Both the position numbers and the translations under genes were made by a program. A DNA stretch of 64,000 nucleotides from Gymnothorax reevesii (taxonomy: Eukaryota > Chordata > Actinopteri > Anguilliformes > Muraenidae): assembly GCA_029721435.1 (NCBI GenBank), contig CM056574.1, forward strand, positions 70,165,501 to 70,229,500, written 5' to 3'. Positions 10,049-21,394 of the stretch are shown here, one piece after another. Within the stretch, counting starts at the first letter, position 1. Each line of letters begins with the position of its first letter. The notes under the pieces are model-generated. The model saw only the letters and a list, made by a program, of their open reading frames with translations, did not search any database and was not told where the DNA came from.

Positions 10049-11600
10049 AGAATGCCCTCTATTATTATTGGCACCCTGGTTAAGATGTGATAAAAGCCTT
10101 AAAATAAATTTAATTTTTATTGCAGAAGTATACTCTCTCACTGAAAATTGTAGAAAAGTGTAACCTTCAACTAAAGTGAATTTTAAGGGAAATAAAAATC
10201 CCTAACTAAGAAATATTACTGGCACCCCTAACAATTTCTAGGAGATAAATGTAATTGAAGTATTTCTGTCATCGATCAGAGTATCTAGGGACATTTAATT
10301 AGTAATTCATCACTTCCTGTTTTCCTGGGGTATAAATATGACGTGACACAGAGGCCATTTCTCTTATCCACTCTTCAACATGGGAAAGACAAAGGAACAA
10401 ACCATTCAAGTAAGGCAGATGTGCGTCGACCTTCACAAGTCAGGCAATGGCTACAAGAAAATAGCCACTCGCCTGCACCTGCCCATATCTACCATCAGAG
10501 GAATCATTAAGAAGTTTAAAACAACTGGAACAGTAGTAAACAAGCCTGAATGAGGACGCAAGATTATTTTGCCACCATGCACAGTGAGGAGGATGGTAAG
10601 AGAAATAAAAAGTTCTCCAAAGCTCACTGTAAAAAATTGCAACAAATGGTAGCATCTTGGGTTCACAAAGTCTCCAAAACAACCATCAGGCGCAATCTAC
10701 ATGCCAACAAGCTGTTTGGGAGGCATGCATGGAAAAAACCTTCTCTCACTCACAATCATCAACGCAAATGTCTGGAGTTCGCCGAGCGGTATTGGGACTT
10801 AAATTGGGACAGTGCGCTTTGGTCAGATGAGACCAAGATTGAGCTTTTTGGCAACAGACACTCTAAGTGGGTCTGGCAGAACACAAAAGATGAGTATGCA
10901 GAAAAGCACCTCATGCACACTGTGAAGTATGGGGGAGGATCGGTGATGCTGTGGGCCTGTTTCTCTTCCAGAGGCCCTGGGAACCTTGTTAGGATGCATG
11001 GCATTATGAACGCTTTGAAATACCAGGACATTTTAAATCAAAATCTGGTGGACTCTGTCCGAAAGCTGAAGACGGGTCGTCACTCGGTCTTTCAGCAAGA
11101 TAATGACCCTAAACATGTGGCCAAATCTATACAGAAATGGATCACCAAACACGGAATCAAGCTCCTGCCATGGCCATCCCAGTCCCCAGACCTCAAACAC
11201 ATTGAAAGCCTGTGGAGTGAGCTGAGGAGGAGTGTGCAGAGAAGAGGACCCAGGTTGCGGGATGATTTAGAGAGATTGTGCAAAGGGGAATGGTCTAAGA
11301 TCCCTTTTCTGTATTCTCCCATCTTGTGAAACATTATAGGAGAAGATTAGGTGCTGTTTTGTTGGCAAAAGGGGGTTGTACAAAGTATTAACATCTGGGG
11401 TGCTAATAATTGTGGCACATAATTTGATGTAAAAGAATAATTTCTTAATATGGGATTTTTTTCCCCACTGAATAAATGCACTTGAATTAAAGGTTGGATT
11501 TTCCTCTTTTTTCATTGTTTGGTTTTAGAAAAAAACCAAATTTATTAGACGCTAAAGAACACATCTTAACTAGGGGTGCCAATAATTATGGAAGGCAGTG
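10049..11600 (+). mobile_element. Tc1-like IR/DR transposon (GGCACCCC family), copy 1
   Basis: The left end (gccctctattattattggca, then accctggttaagatg) and right end (inverted; terminus ...ggcagtg then TA at 11601) match the family termini seen in copy 2. An inner repeat of the ggcacccctaa motif at about 10218 gives the paired direct-repeat (IR/DR) layout known from fish Tc1 elements. The first few bases of the left end have drifted from CAGTG. It encodes one transposase on the + strand, now broken. Confidence 0.85.
10380..11391 (+). pseudogene. Tc1-like transposase pseudogene, catalytic triad still present
   Basis: The frame opens MGKTKEQTIQVRQMCV at ATG 10380, about 50 bases after a TATA-like tataaat, with a paired-type helix-turn-helix (TRLHLPISTIRGII). 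Breaks: TGA at 10551-10553 where copy 2 has CAA; a 1-base loss near 10632 (ctgtaaaaaattg against ctgttaaagaattg in copy 2); and a frame change before the conserved C-terminus (VKHYRRRLG near 11328-11352). DDE residues survive in LWSDETKI, FQQDNDPKH and HIESLW. The rest is open, so decay is moderate. Confidence 0.9.
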
Positions 11601-11639
11601 TATATATATTGGTGCTTCTTAGATTTTGGTGCGTGTGCT

Positions 11640-12060
11640 CCTAAATTTTGGCTTTTTTTTTGCGCTCCTAAATTTTTATACGCCCGTCCATCCGTCTGTC
11701 TGTCTGTTGTCTGTTAGCAATTTCTTGTCCGGGGCATAACTCCTGAGCCGCTTGAGCTACATTAGTGATACTTCACATACACTTGCACCATCACTAGGCG
11801 CTGTGTCGCGCACCATGATTTCGTTCACCTGGTCAAGGTCAAGGTCACTGGCAAAGGTCAAAGGTCACATGGGGCCCAGATGGGGCTTGTCCGGAGCATA
11901 ACTTCTAAACCGCTTCAGATACATCCATGATATTTCACACACACGTGTACCATCACTGAGCGGAGTGTCGTGTACCATGTTTACGGCCCTCCCTCCAAGG
12001 TCAAGGTCACGGACAAAGGTCAAAGCTCACATGGGGCTGTTGTCTGTTGGATATTGGTAT
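11640..12060. repeat. Tailed tandem repeat, period about 161 bases, with AGGTCA clusters
   Basis: ttgtccggggcataactcct at about 11726 recurs as ttgtccggagcataacttct at about 11887; each unit ends with clustered AGGTCA half-sites (tcaaggtcaaggtca, then aaaggtcaaaggtcacatgg). AGGTCAAAGGTCA at 11855-11867 is a perfect DR1 arrangement. The left edge carries a cgtccatccgtctgtctg tail. No protein coding is seen. Confidence 0.6.
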
Positions 12061-12479
12061 CATGTTGTCTGTCCACTTCCTGATCCATGTTCATGACGGG
12101 CGTATTATGTCACATTACACGCATTATCAGCAAATTTTTTAGAGATTCAGACAAAATCAGAGACCTTGAATTGTTGACCCCCCTGGATTATGCTGATTTT
12201 TTCTTTTTGAAATAGGTATGGTACCCAAACTTCAGAATCCAAACTGTTCCTCTGTTGACCCCTTCTGTCGTCAGCTACAGCAACCCCTTTTTTGTCCCTT
12301 TGTGGCCAACTACAAAACTGCAAAGTTCCCACCTCTCTAATTCTGAACTTCAATGGTGTCCCCAGTCAAAAATTATTGAGAGTGATACGGAGGGTAGACA
12401 ACCATAATGTCATTATCCACCTGGGGTGCCACTGAAGTTTGCCTAGAGGTGGCGCTCAAAATGCTCTGAGCCATTTTTC

Positions 12480-12720
12480 CCTCAAGATTGTCATGTATTT
12501 TTTTGAAACTCCAAGGGCATCCCAGCAGATTTCATGCAGGATCTTTTAGTTGGAATGACCTTTAATCAAATCCCTTGTTATTTTGGTGGGACAATCTTGA
12601 AAGTTGGGGAAAATGGACCAAAAAAATGGGGCCATTTTGGGACCTTTATTTCTCAAAATTTCAAAGAATTAGCCAAAATTGCTAATTACATGTGAAAGTC
12701 ATAGACCTACATAATTACAA
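12480..12720 (-). repeat. Dispersed repeat, inverted partner of 23600-23835
   Basis: Read on the minus strand, this stretch aligns with 23600-23835 on the plus strand through gactttcacatgta, ttttggctaa, ctttgaaattttgagaaa, gtcccaccaaaa and gggatttgattaaaggt, with substitutions and small indels. The two copies face each other across the nested 13.6-23.05 kb block. Identity of the family is unknown. Confidence 0.6.
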
Positions 12721-13580
12721 TAAAACAACAAAACAGCTGGGACCTTTTATCATTTGATTATCATAAACAAACAAAAATCTAGACAGCAGCCTTGAAATAC
12801 TCTGACGATTGTGCATACTGGGAAATCAATCAAGAGCAAGTGTGCAACTTTCCAGGGTGCAGCTCAGCGATGCAATGATTTTTTCCTTTAAAATGTGTGC
12901 TGCCACCTAGAAAGTGGCACTGACTTGAATTTCAAAGTGTCCAACTGAATCTATATGCTTGCAGTAAAACTATACTGTGGAGTCTTTGTCAACTTAAAAA
13001 GTTTCCGCTAACATGGTCATACAAGTACACATATAGTATTTTTTTTTTTTTTTCGAGCAGAACTCACATAACAGAAAATGATTAAAAATTTTAACAAACT
13101 ACCTCTGTGTCAAGACATATAGTGCAAGACCCCAATTATCCACAAAATGGTAGCAAATGAACTGCATTACCATGACTGCTTGACATACAGGCAGGCAACA
13201 CTTTTTATGAAATCTTTTAAACAAAAACTGTTTTTGAAAAAAATAGTTTCGTGGTTGCAGCTAAGTAGTGTCCCTGGGTTAAACTTTTAAAGAGGATTAG
13301 TTTTGTTGACCCATACAGTTTAAGGTGCAATGAAGATTCTAAGTGAATACCAAACATGTCAATTTTACACAGTTTCGATCAAGCAACATTTTTTTGGACC
13401 ATCCAGTGAAAGAAACAATGGTAAATTGCAAATGCTTCAGAAATTTGAAAATAAATTGACAGAGTATATTACCAGGCCCTTTCAGTGAATGAACAACTCT
13501 TGTGGTGACAGTCACTGCTTTCAAGAAAATGAGAAAAATTCAACCACAATGACAGCTGTTTATCCATTTGGATTCAATGA
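12721..13580. other. Unannotated AT-rich stretch
   Basis: No recognised domain, terminus or repeat. 12060-12480 is similarly featureless. Confidence 0.5.
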
Positions 13581-13737
13581 TTAGGGCCCATATTCACAAA
13601 GCATCTTTGCGCAAAAGGTAGGTTCTAACTGCCGGTTTTAGGAGAAACTCCCAAAAAAAAATGGGCGCGTCAGTCATAAATTAAGGACTCCTAATTATTT
13701 TTGTTATTTGTAATGTGAATAGAGGCCACTAGATTGC

Positions 13738-14201
13738 AGTATTTACCTTTTTTTTGTTAAGCCCGGACTGGAGATAGGTTTGGGGATGTTTTAGGCATGT
13801 CTGGAACAAGTCCCAGAGAAAAATTTTTAAAAAAAGCCTAAAAGGTGGGAGGGAAGAGTATGCAGAAGAGTATGTAAGGAGTAAAATTGAGACAGTAAAG
13901 TAGTAGGAGAAATTGCAAGGAGAAGGATACATGTGACCAGACCTGTCATTCTGTTCAAGACCTGTGAAGCTTTTAGTGGACTTTTGCCTGTGTTAGAGCA
14001 TTTTCCTCACCCAGGACATCACCAAGCAACCCACCAAAGGGACTGTAAATATTTCTGTTTTTGTATATAATCAATCTTGGTCTGTAGAGTAGAGTAGTTT
14101 GTTGTTAGTTGCCTTTGTTTAATTAAATGCGTTTTAGTTTTAAAATTTTTGTCTGTCATCCTTTGCTGTCGTTAATGTCATAAGAAATTGGGGCCATAAC
14201 A
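13738..14201 (+). repeat. 5' LTR of Gmr1-like copy 1
   Basis: About 464 bases shared with 19246-19696, beginning at agtatttacc and ending CCATAACA just before AAT and the primer site. Internal matches include ggacatcaccaagcaacc and atttctgtttttgtatataat. Substitutions and short indels separate the two LTRs. The exact start is uncertain because no TG start is shared. Confidence 0.8.
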
Positions 14202-14204
14202 AAT

Positions 14205-14222
14205 TGGGGGCTCGTCCGAGAT
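14205..14222 (+). other. Primer binding site, tRNA-Pro type
   Basis: TGGGGGCTCGTCCGAGAT lies 3 bases after the LTR end and differs by one base from the complement of the vertebrate tRNA-Pro 3' end (TGGGGGCTCGTCCGGGAT), the primer familiar from murine gammaretroviruses. Confidence 0.85.
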
Positions 14223-14320
14223 AGACCATTGTGTGAGTCATTTATTGAAAATCTAACATTTCAAATTGAAAAATTGTTTTTGTGAATTTTCCTATATATA
14301 TATTTGACAGATCAACAGCA

Positions 14321-16044
14321 ATGGATGATTTCTTGGCATCACCAACCGTTGAGGTTTTGAAGTCTTTTAAAAAGACAGAACTGCTAGAAATTTGCAGACA
14401 TTTAGAGCTGACAGAGGTAAAACCAGCCATGCGAAAAGCAAGACTGGCTAGAGAGATTGTTGAATATTACATTGATGAAAATGTGTTTGCACCCGGAGAT
14501 CTGGAACAGTTTCCAGTGGAAAATCCAAATACAGAAATGGAACTCAAATTAACAATGCTAGAGATTGAAAGGGAGGAAAAAGAAAAACAAAGAGAATTTG
14601 AGTTAGAAAAATTAGCAAGAGAAGAAAAACAGAGAATTTGAGGGAGGAAAAAAAAAACAAAGAGAATTTGAGAGAGAGAAAGAGAAAAGACCAGCAACTA
14701 AAAATTAAAATAGCAACGGAAAATAAATTTCAGCCTAGCCAGGAGGTAAAACTGGTGCCGCCATTTTCAGAAAAGGATGCTGACAACTATTTCCATTGTT
14801 TTGAAAAGGTAGCAAAGAATTGCCAGTGGCCAAAGGAACACTGGCCTCTGATGTTGCAAACTGTCCTCAAGGGTAAAGCTCAACAAGCCTATTCAGCTTT
14901 GTCTGCAGATGATTCCTCTGATTATGAGGTTGTCAAAAAGGTTATTGTGAGAGCTTATGAGTTGGTTCCAGAGGCTTACCGACAGAAATTCAGAGGTCTG
15001 AAGAAATCTGAAAATCAGACTTATGTGGAATTTGCTAATGAGAAGAAGGTTTGCTTTGAGCGCTCGTGTACTTCTATGGAGGTCAAGGATGATTTCAACT
15101 CACTAAAAGAGATGGTGTTAGTTGAAGAATTGAAGAACTGTGTTATGGATGATATTAAGACCTACCTTAATGAGAAGCAAGCACTGAATTTGCAGTCAGC
15201 TGCCAAATTTGCAGATGAATATGTTCTCACACATAAGTCCAAATTTCAGTCTAGCAGTAACAATAGATGGTTCCAATTTCAGAAAAAGGGTTATGGTGAT
15301 ACCCAAGATTCGTCACCCAAAGACAAAGACAAATCTGGTGATGGTGCTCAGAAATCCAGTAACAGGTCTGATCAAAGTGTGAAAGCTGACAGTGACAAAA
15401 GTGGTCTAATTTGCAGTTACTGCAAGAAATCTGGTCATGTTACAACTAGCTGTTGGTTCCTTAAAGCTAAGAAAGAAAAAGAAAAGGAAACCAAACCAAA
15501 TGCCTTTGTGAAAACAAGGTTAGAAACCCCTGTAGTAGATAACCGATCTGCTAAATTGCCTGATACTGCTGACTTTGTGAGGGAGGAATTTCTTCCATTT
15601 GTGTCAGAGGGATTTGTGGCTCTGAATGAGCATACTACTCCTGTCCCCATATATATCCTAAGGGATACCGGAGCTTCTCAGTCACTTTTGTTGATGGACT
15701 CCTTGGAGTTACGTGATGAGACCGCTTCTGGGGATTTCATACTTGTACAAGGTATTGAAGGGAGGACTGTATCTGTACCCCTGCGCACTATATTCTTGAA
15801 GTCAGATTTAGTTACAGGACAGGTAAAGGTGGGACTTATGTCAAGTCTACCTATCAAAGGTGTTTCTCTGTTGCTAGGCAATGACCTGGCTGGGGGCAAA
15901 GTAGTTCCCCCTGTACATCTTACTTCACAGCCGAGCACTGAAGATGGCGATGAGGACCCATCTCTGTATCCTTCTTGCGCAGTGACTCGTGCTATGGCCA
16001 AGAAGGCTCAAGAAGTAGATGATGTGGTGCCATCAGCACACTGA
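14321..16044 (+). pseudogene. Gmr1-like gag and protease, frameshifted
   Basis: ATG 14321 opens MDDFLASPTVEVLKSF. A highly charged, coiled-coil-like stretch (EIEREEKEKQREFELEKL) ends at a TGA in one frame (14639-14641) and continues in another, a frameshift in the purine-rich run. Then come a capsid region with a SCAN-like segment (EAYRQKFRGLKKSENQTYVE ... LVEELKNCV), a CCHC knuckle at 15412-15453 (CSYCKKSGHVTTSC) and the protease motif RDTGASQS near 15661. The frame ends in TGA at 16042-16044 although the homologous inverted copy continues into integrase here. Products would be the structural Gag and the aspartic protease. Confidence 0.85.
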
Positions 16045-17607
16045 ATAGTCAGGACTCAGGTGGTTCGCCTTATAACTCTGTTCGGCCTACTATGGTTTCT
16101 CCGTTTGAGGACTTATCAGACACGTCTATCAGTTCTTTGTTCAGCCAGCCAGATGGGTCTGGTGATTCTGATGTGTCTGGAGACTTGTCTTTGTCCAGAA
16201 AGCGGTTGATTGAGGGGCAAACTAATGATCCTGAAATTTGTGCACTAAAGAGGAGAGCCCTTCCTGATAAAGAAATAGACGCAGTTCCAGTTGGGTATTA
16301 TCTCAAGGATGGTGTGTTGTTGCGGAAGTGGCGCCCTCCTGATATCCCTGCCAATTCAGATTGGGCAGTGGATAGGCAAATTGTTGTTCCGAAGGTCTAC
16401 AGGAATGAGATCTTAATCGCTCATAGTTTACCTTTAGGAGGTCATCTTGGTGTTAACAAGACTGTTGATAAGATCATGAAACACCTCTTCTTGCCTGGGC
16501 TTCAGAAAGACGTTTCCAACTTGTGCAAAACCTGTCATACTTGTCAAATAGTTGGAAAACACCAGTTAGACCCACCTGTCGCTCCATTGCAGCCTATCCC
16601 AGCTTTTGGGGAGCCCTTCTCTCAGGTCATTGTTGATTGTGTTAGTCCATTATCTAAGACTAGATCTGGAAATCAGTACTTGTTGATAATCATGTGTGCA
16701 TCTACCAGATTCCCTGAAGCCATACCTCTACGCAACATCAAGGCAACTGCAATCTCAAAGGCTTTGATAAAGTTCTTCACGTTGTTTGGCCTTCCCAGGG
16801 AAATTCAGTCAGACTAAGGTAGCAATTTCACTTCCGGATTGTTTCAGCAGGTTGTGTATGAACAAGGTGCAAAGCAGATTCTTTCTAGTGCCCATCATCC
16901 AGAAAGTCAGGGTGCCTTAGCGCGGTTTCATTCCACTCTCAAGACAATGATGAGGACTTATTGTTATGACCATGAGAAAGACTGGGATGAAGGGGTTCAT
17001 TTGCTGTTGTTTGCAGCTAGAGAAGCAGTGCAGGAGTCTACTAGATTCAGTCCATTTGAGCTAGTGTTTGGTCATGAAGTGAGAGGACCTTTGCTATTGT
17101 TGAGTGAACAATGGCAAGAGGAAGAGCCGCATATCAGTCTGTTAGACTGTGTTAGCAAGTTCAAGGACAGATTGCGTGCAGCGTGTGACCTAGCCAAAGA
17201 GAATCTGAAATCAAGTCAGGGTAAAATGAAAACGGTATGATCATAAGGCTAGAAGCCGTGAGTTTAAACCAGGAGACAAGGTCCTTGTGTCGTTTCCCTT
17301 GCAGTCCAATCCATTGCAGGCTAGATTTCATGGTCCTTATGAAATTCTGGCAAAACTCAATGATCTCAATTACATTGTAAACACTCCAGATAGGAGAAAG
17401 CCAAAACAGTTGCGTCACATTAACATGCTGAAGCCTTATCATGATAGAAATGCTAGGGTTGCAGCTGTCACTTCAGATCCACCAATGGTCGAGATTTGTG
17501 AAGATGAGGGGGAGTTTCAAGGTGGTGAACCTAGAATTAAAGCTGAAGTTCTTTCATGTAAATTGTCAAACTATGAAGTGTTGCAAAATCTTGATGTAAA
17601 ACTCTAG
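16045..17607 (+). pseudogene. Gmr1-like integrase, broken, catalytic Glu lost
   Basis: An HHCC zinc-binding region (AHSLPLGGHLG ... CKTCHTCQIVG, about 16420-16550) precedes the catalytic core: first Asp in IVDCVSPL, second in IQSD (Asp codon 16812-16814). A TAA follows at 16815-16817 where the inverted copy at the right end of the window has CAA. The third residue, expected 36 codons after the second Asp, is Ala (GALARFH at 16920) where that copy has Glu. An extra base near 17233 shifts the frame before the GPY-type C-terminal segment (FHGPYEILAKL), which ends in TAG at 17605-17607. The integrase therefore lacks a catalytic residue as well as an intact frame. Confidence 0.85.
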
Positions 17608-18933
17608 CACTTAGGACCCTCACAGAGAGATCAGTTTGAGACGTTGATCAAGAAATATGAGGATCTGTTTCCTGATGTTCCAAAGAGAGTTTCTACAGCC
17701 TCTCATGATGTAGATGGTGGCGATGCCAAACCAATTAAACAGCATCCGTACCGGATGAATCCTTAAAAGAGAAAGATTGCTGAGAAAGAAGTTGAATAAA
17801 TGTTAGAACATGATATTATCAGACCCTCCAACTCAGGTTGGAGTTCACCCTGTGTGCTAGTTCCAAAACCTGATGAAAGTACTAGATTCTGTACAGATTA
17901 TCACAAAGTCAATGCTGTAACTAGAACTGATGCGTTTCCAATACCTAGGATTGATGATTGTTTTGATAGAGTAGGGCAAGCAAAGTTTCTGACCAAGATT
18001 GATTTACTGAAGGGTTATTGGTGTGTTCCTTTAACTGAGAGGGCCAAGAGCATCTCTGCTTTTGCCACACCATCTGGGTTGTACCAGTATGAAGTCCTAC
18101 CCTTTGGCATGAAAAATGCCCCAGCCACGTTCCAAGGATGATACAGTCTACAATCGCCGGATTGCACCACACGGGTGCGTACATCGAAGACCTGATCACA
18201 TGGAGTGACTCCTGGGAAGAACATCTAAAAGATGTAGAGACGTTGTTCCAGCGCCTGACCCAGGCTAACCTGACTGTTAACCTGAACAAGAGTGGCTTTG
18301 GTTGTGCTACTGTCACCTATCTTGGCTACGTCATAGGCTAAGGTAAGGTGGCACCCAGAAAAGCTAAAGTCCAAGCCATCATGGACTTTCCAGTTCCTGA
18401 CAACAAAAAAGCTTTGCGCCGCTTCCTTGGAATGATCGGGTAGTACCGCAAGTTCTGCAAGAACTTTGCTGAGATTGCTCTCAGTCTCACTAACCAACTG
18501 AAGAAAGGCGTAAAGTTCACTTGAGACAATGCATGCCACTTCCTCGTGCTCAAATCTCCTTACTTCAATAAACCGTTCTCCATCACAGTCGATGCTAGCG
18601 AACAAGCTTGTGGATCTGTGCTCCTACAGAGAAGTGACTCTGATGACATTGAGCATCCCGTGGCATACTTCTCCAGGAAGTTCAATCGCCACCAAAGGAA
18701 CCATTCTACAATTGAGGAGGAGCTGTTGGCTCTGGTGCTATGTTTATGTTTGTACAGGGCAAAAGCCAATGATTGTGTACACTGACCACAATCCGTTAAT
18801 GTTTTTGAGTAAGATGAAAAACAAGAATAGGAGATTGTTGAATTGGAGTTTGATTTTACGGGAGTTTGACTTGGAAATTAAGCATGTAAAGGGTACTGAC
18901 AATGTAATTGCTGATTGCTTATCCCGTGGTTGA
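17608..18933 (+). pseudogene. Gmr1-like reverse transcriptase and RNase H, broken
   Basis: RT motifs appear in order: IIRPSNSGWSSPCVLVPK, CTDYHKVNAVT, FLTKIDLLKGYW, YEVLPFGMKNAPATFQ. The active-site box reads YIEDL (18180-18194) where YxDD is expected, so one catalytic Asp is Glu. RNase H follows (ITVDASEQACGSVLL, STIEEELLALVL, VYTDHNPL, NVIADCLSRG) to TGA 18931-18933. Stops at 17764-17766, 17797-17799, 18339-18341, 18441-18443 and 18522-18524 and a frameshift near 18138 inactivate it. Its place downstream of integrase defines the Gmr1-like order. Confidence 0.88.
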
Positions 18934-18944
18934 GTATGTATATA

Positions 18945-19238
18945 CACTCAACAAAAATATAAACGCAACATTTTTGTTTTTGCTCCCATTTGTCATGAGA
19001 TGGACTCAAAGATCTAAAATTCATTCCAGATACACAATATTACCATTTCTCTCAAACATTGTTCACAAATCTGTCTTAATGTGTGATTGTGAGCACTTTT
19101 GCTTTGCTGAGACAATCCATCCCACCTCACAGGTGTACCACATCAAGATGCTCATCAGACACCATGATTAGTGCACAGGTGTACCTTATACTGCCCACAA
19201 TAGAAGGCCACCCTGAAATGTGCAGTTTTTGCTTTTAT
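18945..19238. mobile_element. Truncated Tc1-type terminus (CACTCAACAAAAAT family)
   Basis: After TA (18943-18944) the sequence reads CACTCAACAAAAATATAAAC then gcaacatttttg, a terminus I recognise from Tc1/mariner-type elements common in fish. The opposite terminus is missing; the fragment stops where the 3' LTR begins. It lies between the RNase H stop and the LTR of the Gmr1-like element, so it inserted after that element. Confidence 0.6.
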
Positions 19239-19245
19239 TTAGTAA

Positions 19246-19696
19246 AGTATTTACCTTTTTTTGTTAAGCCCAGACTGGAGATAGGTTTGGGCATGTTTTA
19301 GGCATGTCTGGGACAAGTCCCAGAGAAAAATAAAAAAAAGCCTAAAAGGTGGGAGGGGTCTGCAAAAGAGTATATAAGGAGTAAAACTGAGACAGTAAAG
19401 TAGTAGGAAAAATTGCAAGGAGAAGGATACATGTGACCAGACCTGTCATTCTGTTCAAGACCTGTGAAGCTTTTAGTGGATTTTTGCCTGTATTAGAGCA
19501 TTTTCCTCACCCAGGACATCACCAAGCAACCCACCAAAGGGACTGTAAATATTTCTGTTTTTGTATATAATCAATCTTGGTCTGTAGAGTAGTTTTTTGT
19601 TAGTTGCCTTTGTTTAATTAAATGTGTTTTAGTTTTAAAATTTTTGTCTGTCATCCTTTGCTGTCGTTAATGTCATAACAAATTGGGGCCATAACA
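19246..19696 (+). repeat. 3' LTR of Gmr1-like copy 1
   Basis: Homologous to 13738-14201 over its whole length, with substitutions (ttggggatg versus ttgggcatg, ggaacaag versus gggacaag) and short deletions. It ends CCATAACA at 19696. Confidence 0.8.
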
Positions 19697-19782
19697 AATT
19701 CACAAAGCATTTTAGGCCTAAAAGTATTCCTAAGTCTGGGAGAGCATGATAGTCAAGAGGACTCCAAACTTGCTAAAACCTA

Positions 19783-21374
19783 CAGCGCCCTCCATAATTA
19801 TTGGCACCCCTGGTTAAGATTTATTCTTTAGCTTCTAATAAATTCAGTTTTTTTCTAAATAATATTGGACCACAATGGGAAAAAAAGAGGAAAATCCAAC
19901 CTTTAATTCAAGTGCATTTATTCACTAGGAAAAAATCCTACATTCAGAAATAATTCTTTTTAGTCAAATCATGTGTGCCACAATTATTAGCACCCTTGAT
20001 GTTAATACTTTGTACAACCCCCTTTTGCCAACAAAACACCACCTAATCTTCTCCTATAATGTTTCACAAGATGGGAGAATACAGAAAGAGGGCTCTTCGA
20101 CTATTCCTCTTTGCACAATCTCTCTAAATCATCCAGCGACCTGGGTCCTCTCCTCTGCACTCTCCTCTTCAGCTCACTCCACAGGTTTTCAATGGGGTTG
20201 AGGTCTGGGGACTGAGATGGCCATGGGTGGAGCTTGATTCTGTGTTTGGTGAACCATTTGTGTGTATATTTGGCCACACGTTTAGGGTCATAATATTGCT
20301 GAAAGACCTAGTGATGACCCATCTTCAGCTTTCAGGCAGAGTCTACCAGATTTTGATTTAAAATGTCCTGGTATTTCAAAGCGTTCATGATGCCATGCAC
20401 CCTAACAAAGTTCCCAGGGCCCACAGAGAAACAGGCCCACAGCATCACCGATCCTCCCCCATACTTCACAGTGTGCATGAGGTGCTTTTCTGCATACTCA
20501 TCTTTTGTGTTCCGCCAGACCCACTTAGAGTGTTTGTTGCCAAAAAGCTCTATCTTGGTCTCATCTGACCAAAGCACACGGTCCAAGTTGAAGTCCCAGT
20601 ACCGCTTAGCGAACTCCAGACATTTGCGTTTATGAATGTGAGTGAGAAAAGGTTTTTTCCGTGCATGCCTCCCAACAGCTTGTTGGCATGTAGATAGCGC
20701 CTGATGGTTGTTTTGGAGACTTTGTGACCCCAAGATGCTACAAGTTGTTGCAATTCTTTAACAGTGAGCTTTGGAGAACTTTTTATTTCTCTTACCATCC
20801 TCCTCACTGTGCATGGTGGCAAAATAACCTTGCGTCCTTGTCCAGGCTTGTTTACCACTGTTCCAGTTGTTTTAAAGTTCTTAATGATTCCTCTGACAGT
20901 AGATATGGGCAGGTGCAGGCGAGTGGCTATTTTCTTGTAGCCATTGCCTGACTTGTGAAGGTCGACACACATCTGCCTTACTTGAATGGTTTATTCCTTT
21001 GTCTTTCCCATGTTGAAGAGTGGATAAGAGAGATGGCCTCTGTGTCACGTCATATGAATACCCTGGGGAAAAGGAATTGATGAATTACCAATTAAATGTT
21101 CCTAGATACTCTGATCAACTTTGTAAACGACTGTAGAAATGACAGAAATACTTCAATTACATTTATTTCCTAGGAATTATTCGGGGTGCCAGTAATTGTG
21201 GAACAGGTGATTTTATGAAAAATAATAATTTCTTAGTCAGGGATTTTTTTTCCCCTTAAAATTCACTTGAGTTGAAGGTTACATTTTTCTGCAATAAAAA
21301 TGGAATTTATTACAAGGACTTTAACACATCTTAACCAGGGGTGCCAATAATTATGGATAATTAGGAGGGCGCTA
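19783..21374 (-). mobile_element. Tc1-like IR/DR transposon (GGCACCCC family), copy 2
   Basis: Termini CAGCGCCCTCCATAATTATT (19783) and the inverted ...GGAGGGCGCT (to about 21374) are each flanked by TA (19781-19782, 21375-21376). It is the same family as 10049-11600 but inverted, and sits between the Gmr1-like element and the Harbinger nuclease gene. Confidence 0.88.
20002..21011 (-). pseudogene. Tc1-like transposase pseudogene, copy 2
   Basis: ATG at 21011 opens MGKTKE and then meets TAA where copy 1 has CAA. The paired-type HTH (TRLHLPISTVRGII) is intact, then a frameshift falls near 20672 (LLGGMHGK in one frame, GRHARKKP in the next). The first DDE Asp stands in LWSDETKI. After ILNQNLVDSA there is a stop near 20337, and the second catalytic Asp region reads FQQYYDPKR, replacing the Asp by Tyr. 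The third residue survives in NPIENLW. So both frame and active site are lost. Confidence 0.9.
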
Positions 21375-21394
21375 TACTCACAACGAATCGGAAA

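Larger units (their letters stand above)
13738..19696 (+). mobile_element. Gmr1-like Ty3/Gypsy retrotransposon, copy 1
   Basis: Two LTRs flank a gag-pol region whose domains run gag, CCHC knuckle, protease, integrase, reverse transcriptase, RNase H. Integrase before RT is the hallmark of the Gmr1-like group of deuterostome Gypsy elements. A tRNA-Pro-type primer site follows the 5' LTR. Coding is broken by many stops and frameshifts and the LTRs differ visibly, so the copy is old. A truncated Tc1-type terminus (18945-19238) replaces the region just before the 3' LTR, and the polypurine tract is not recognisable. Confidence 0.85.

Noticed and set aside
10759..11031. Minus-strand frames across Tc1 genes (also 20363-20635, 15678-16001, 57212-57547)
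   Set aside because: Shadows of the transposase or gag-pol reading on the other strand.
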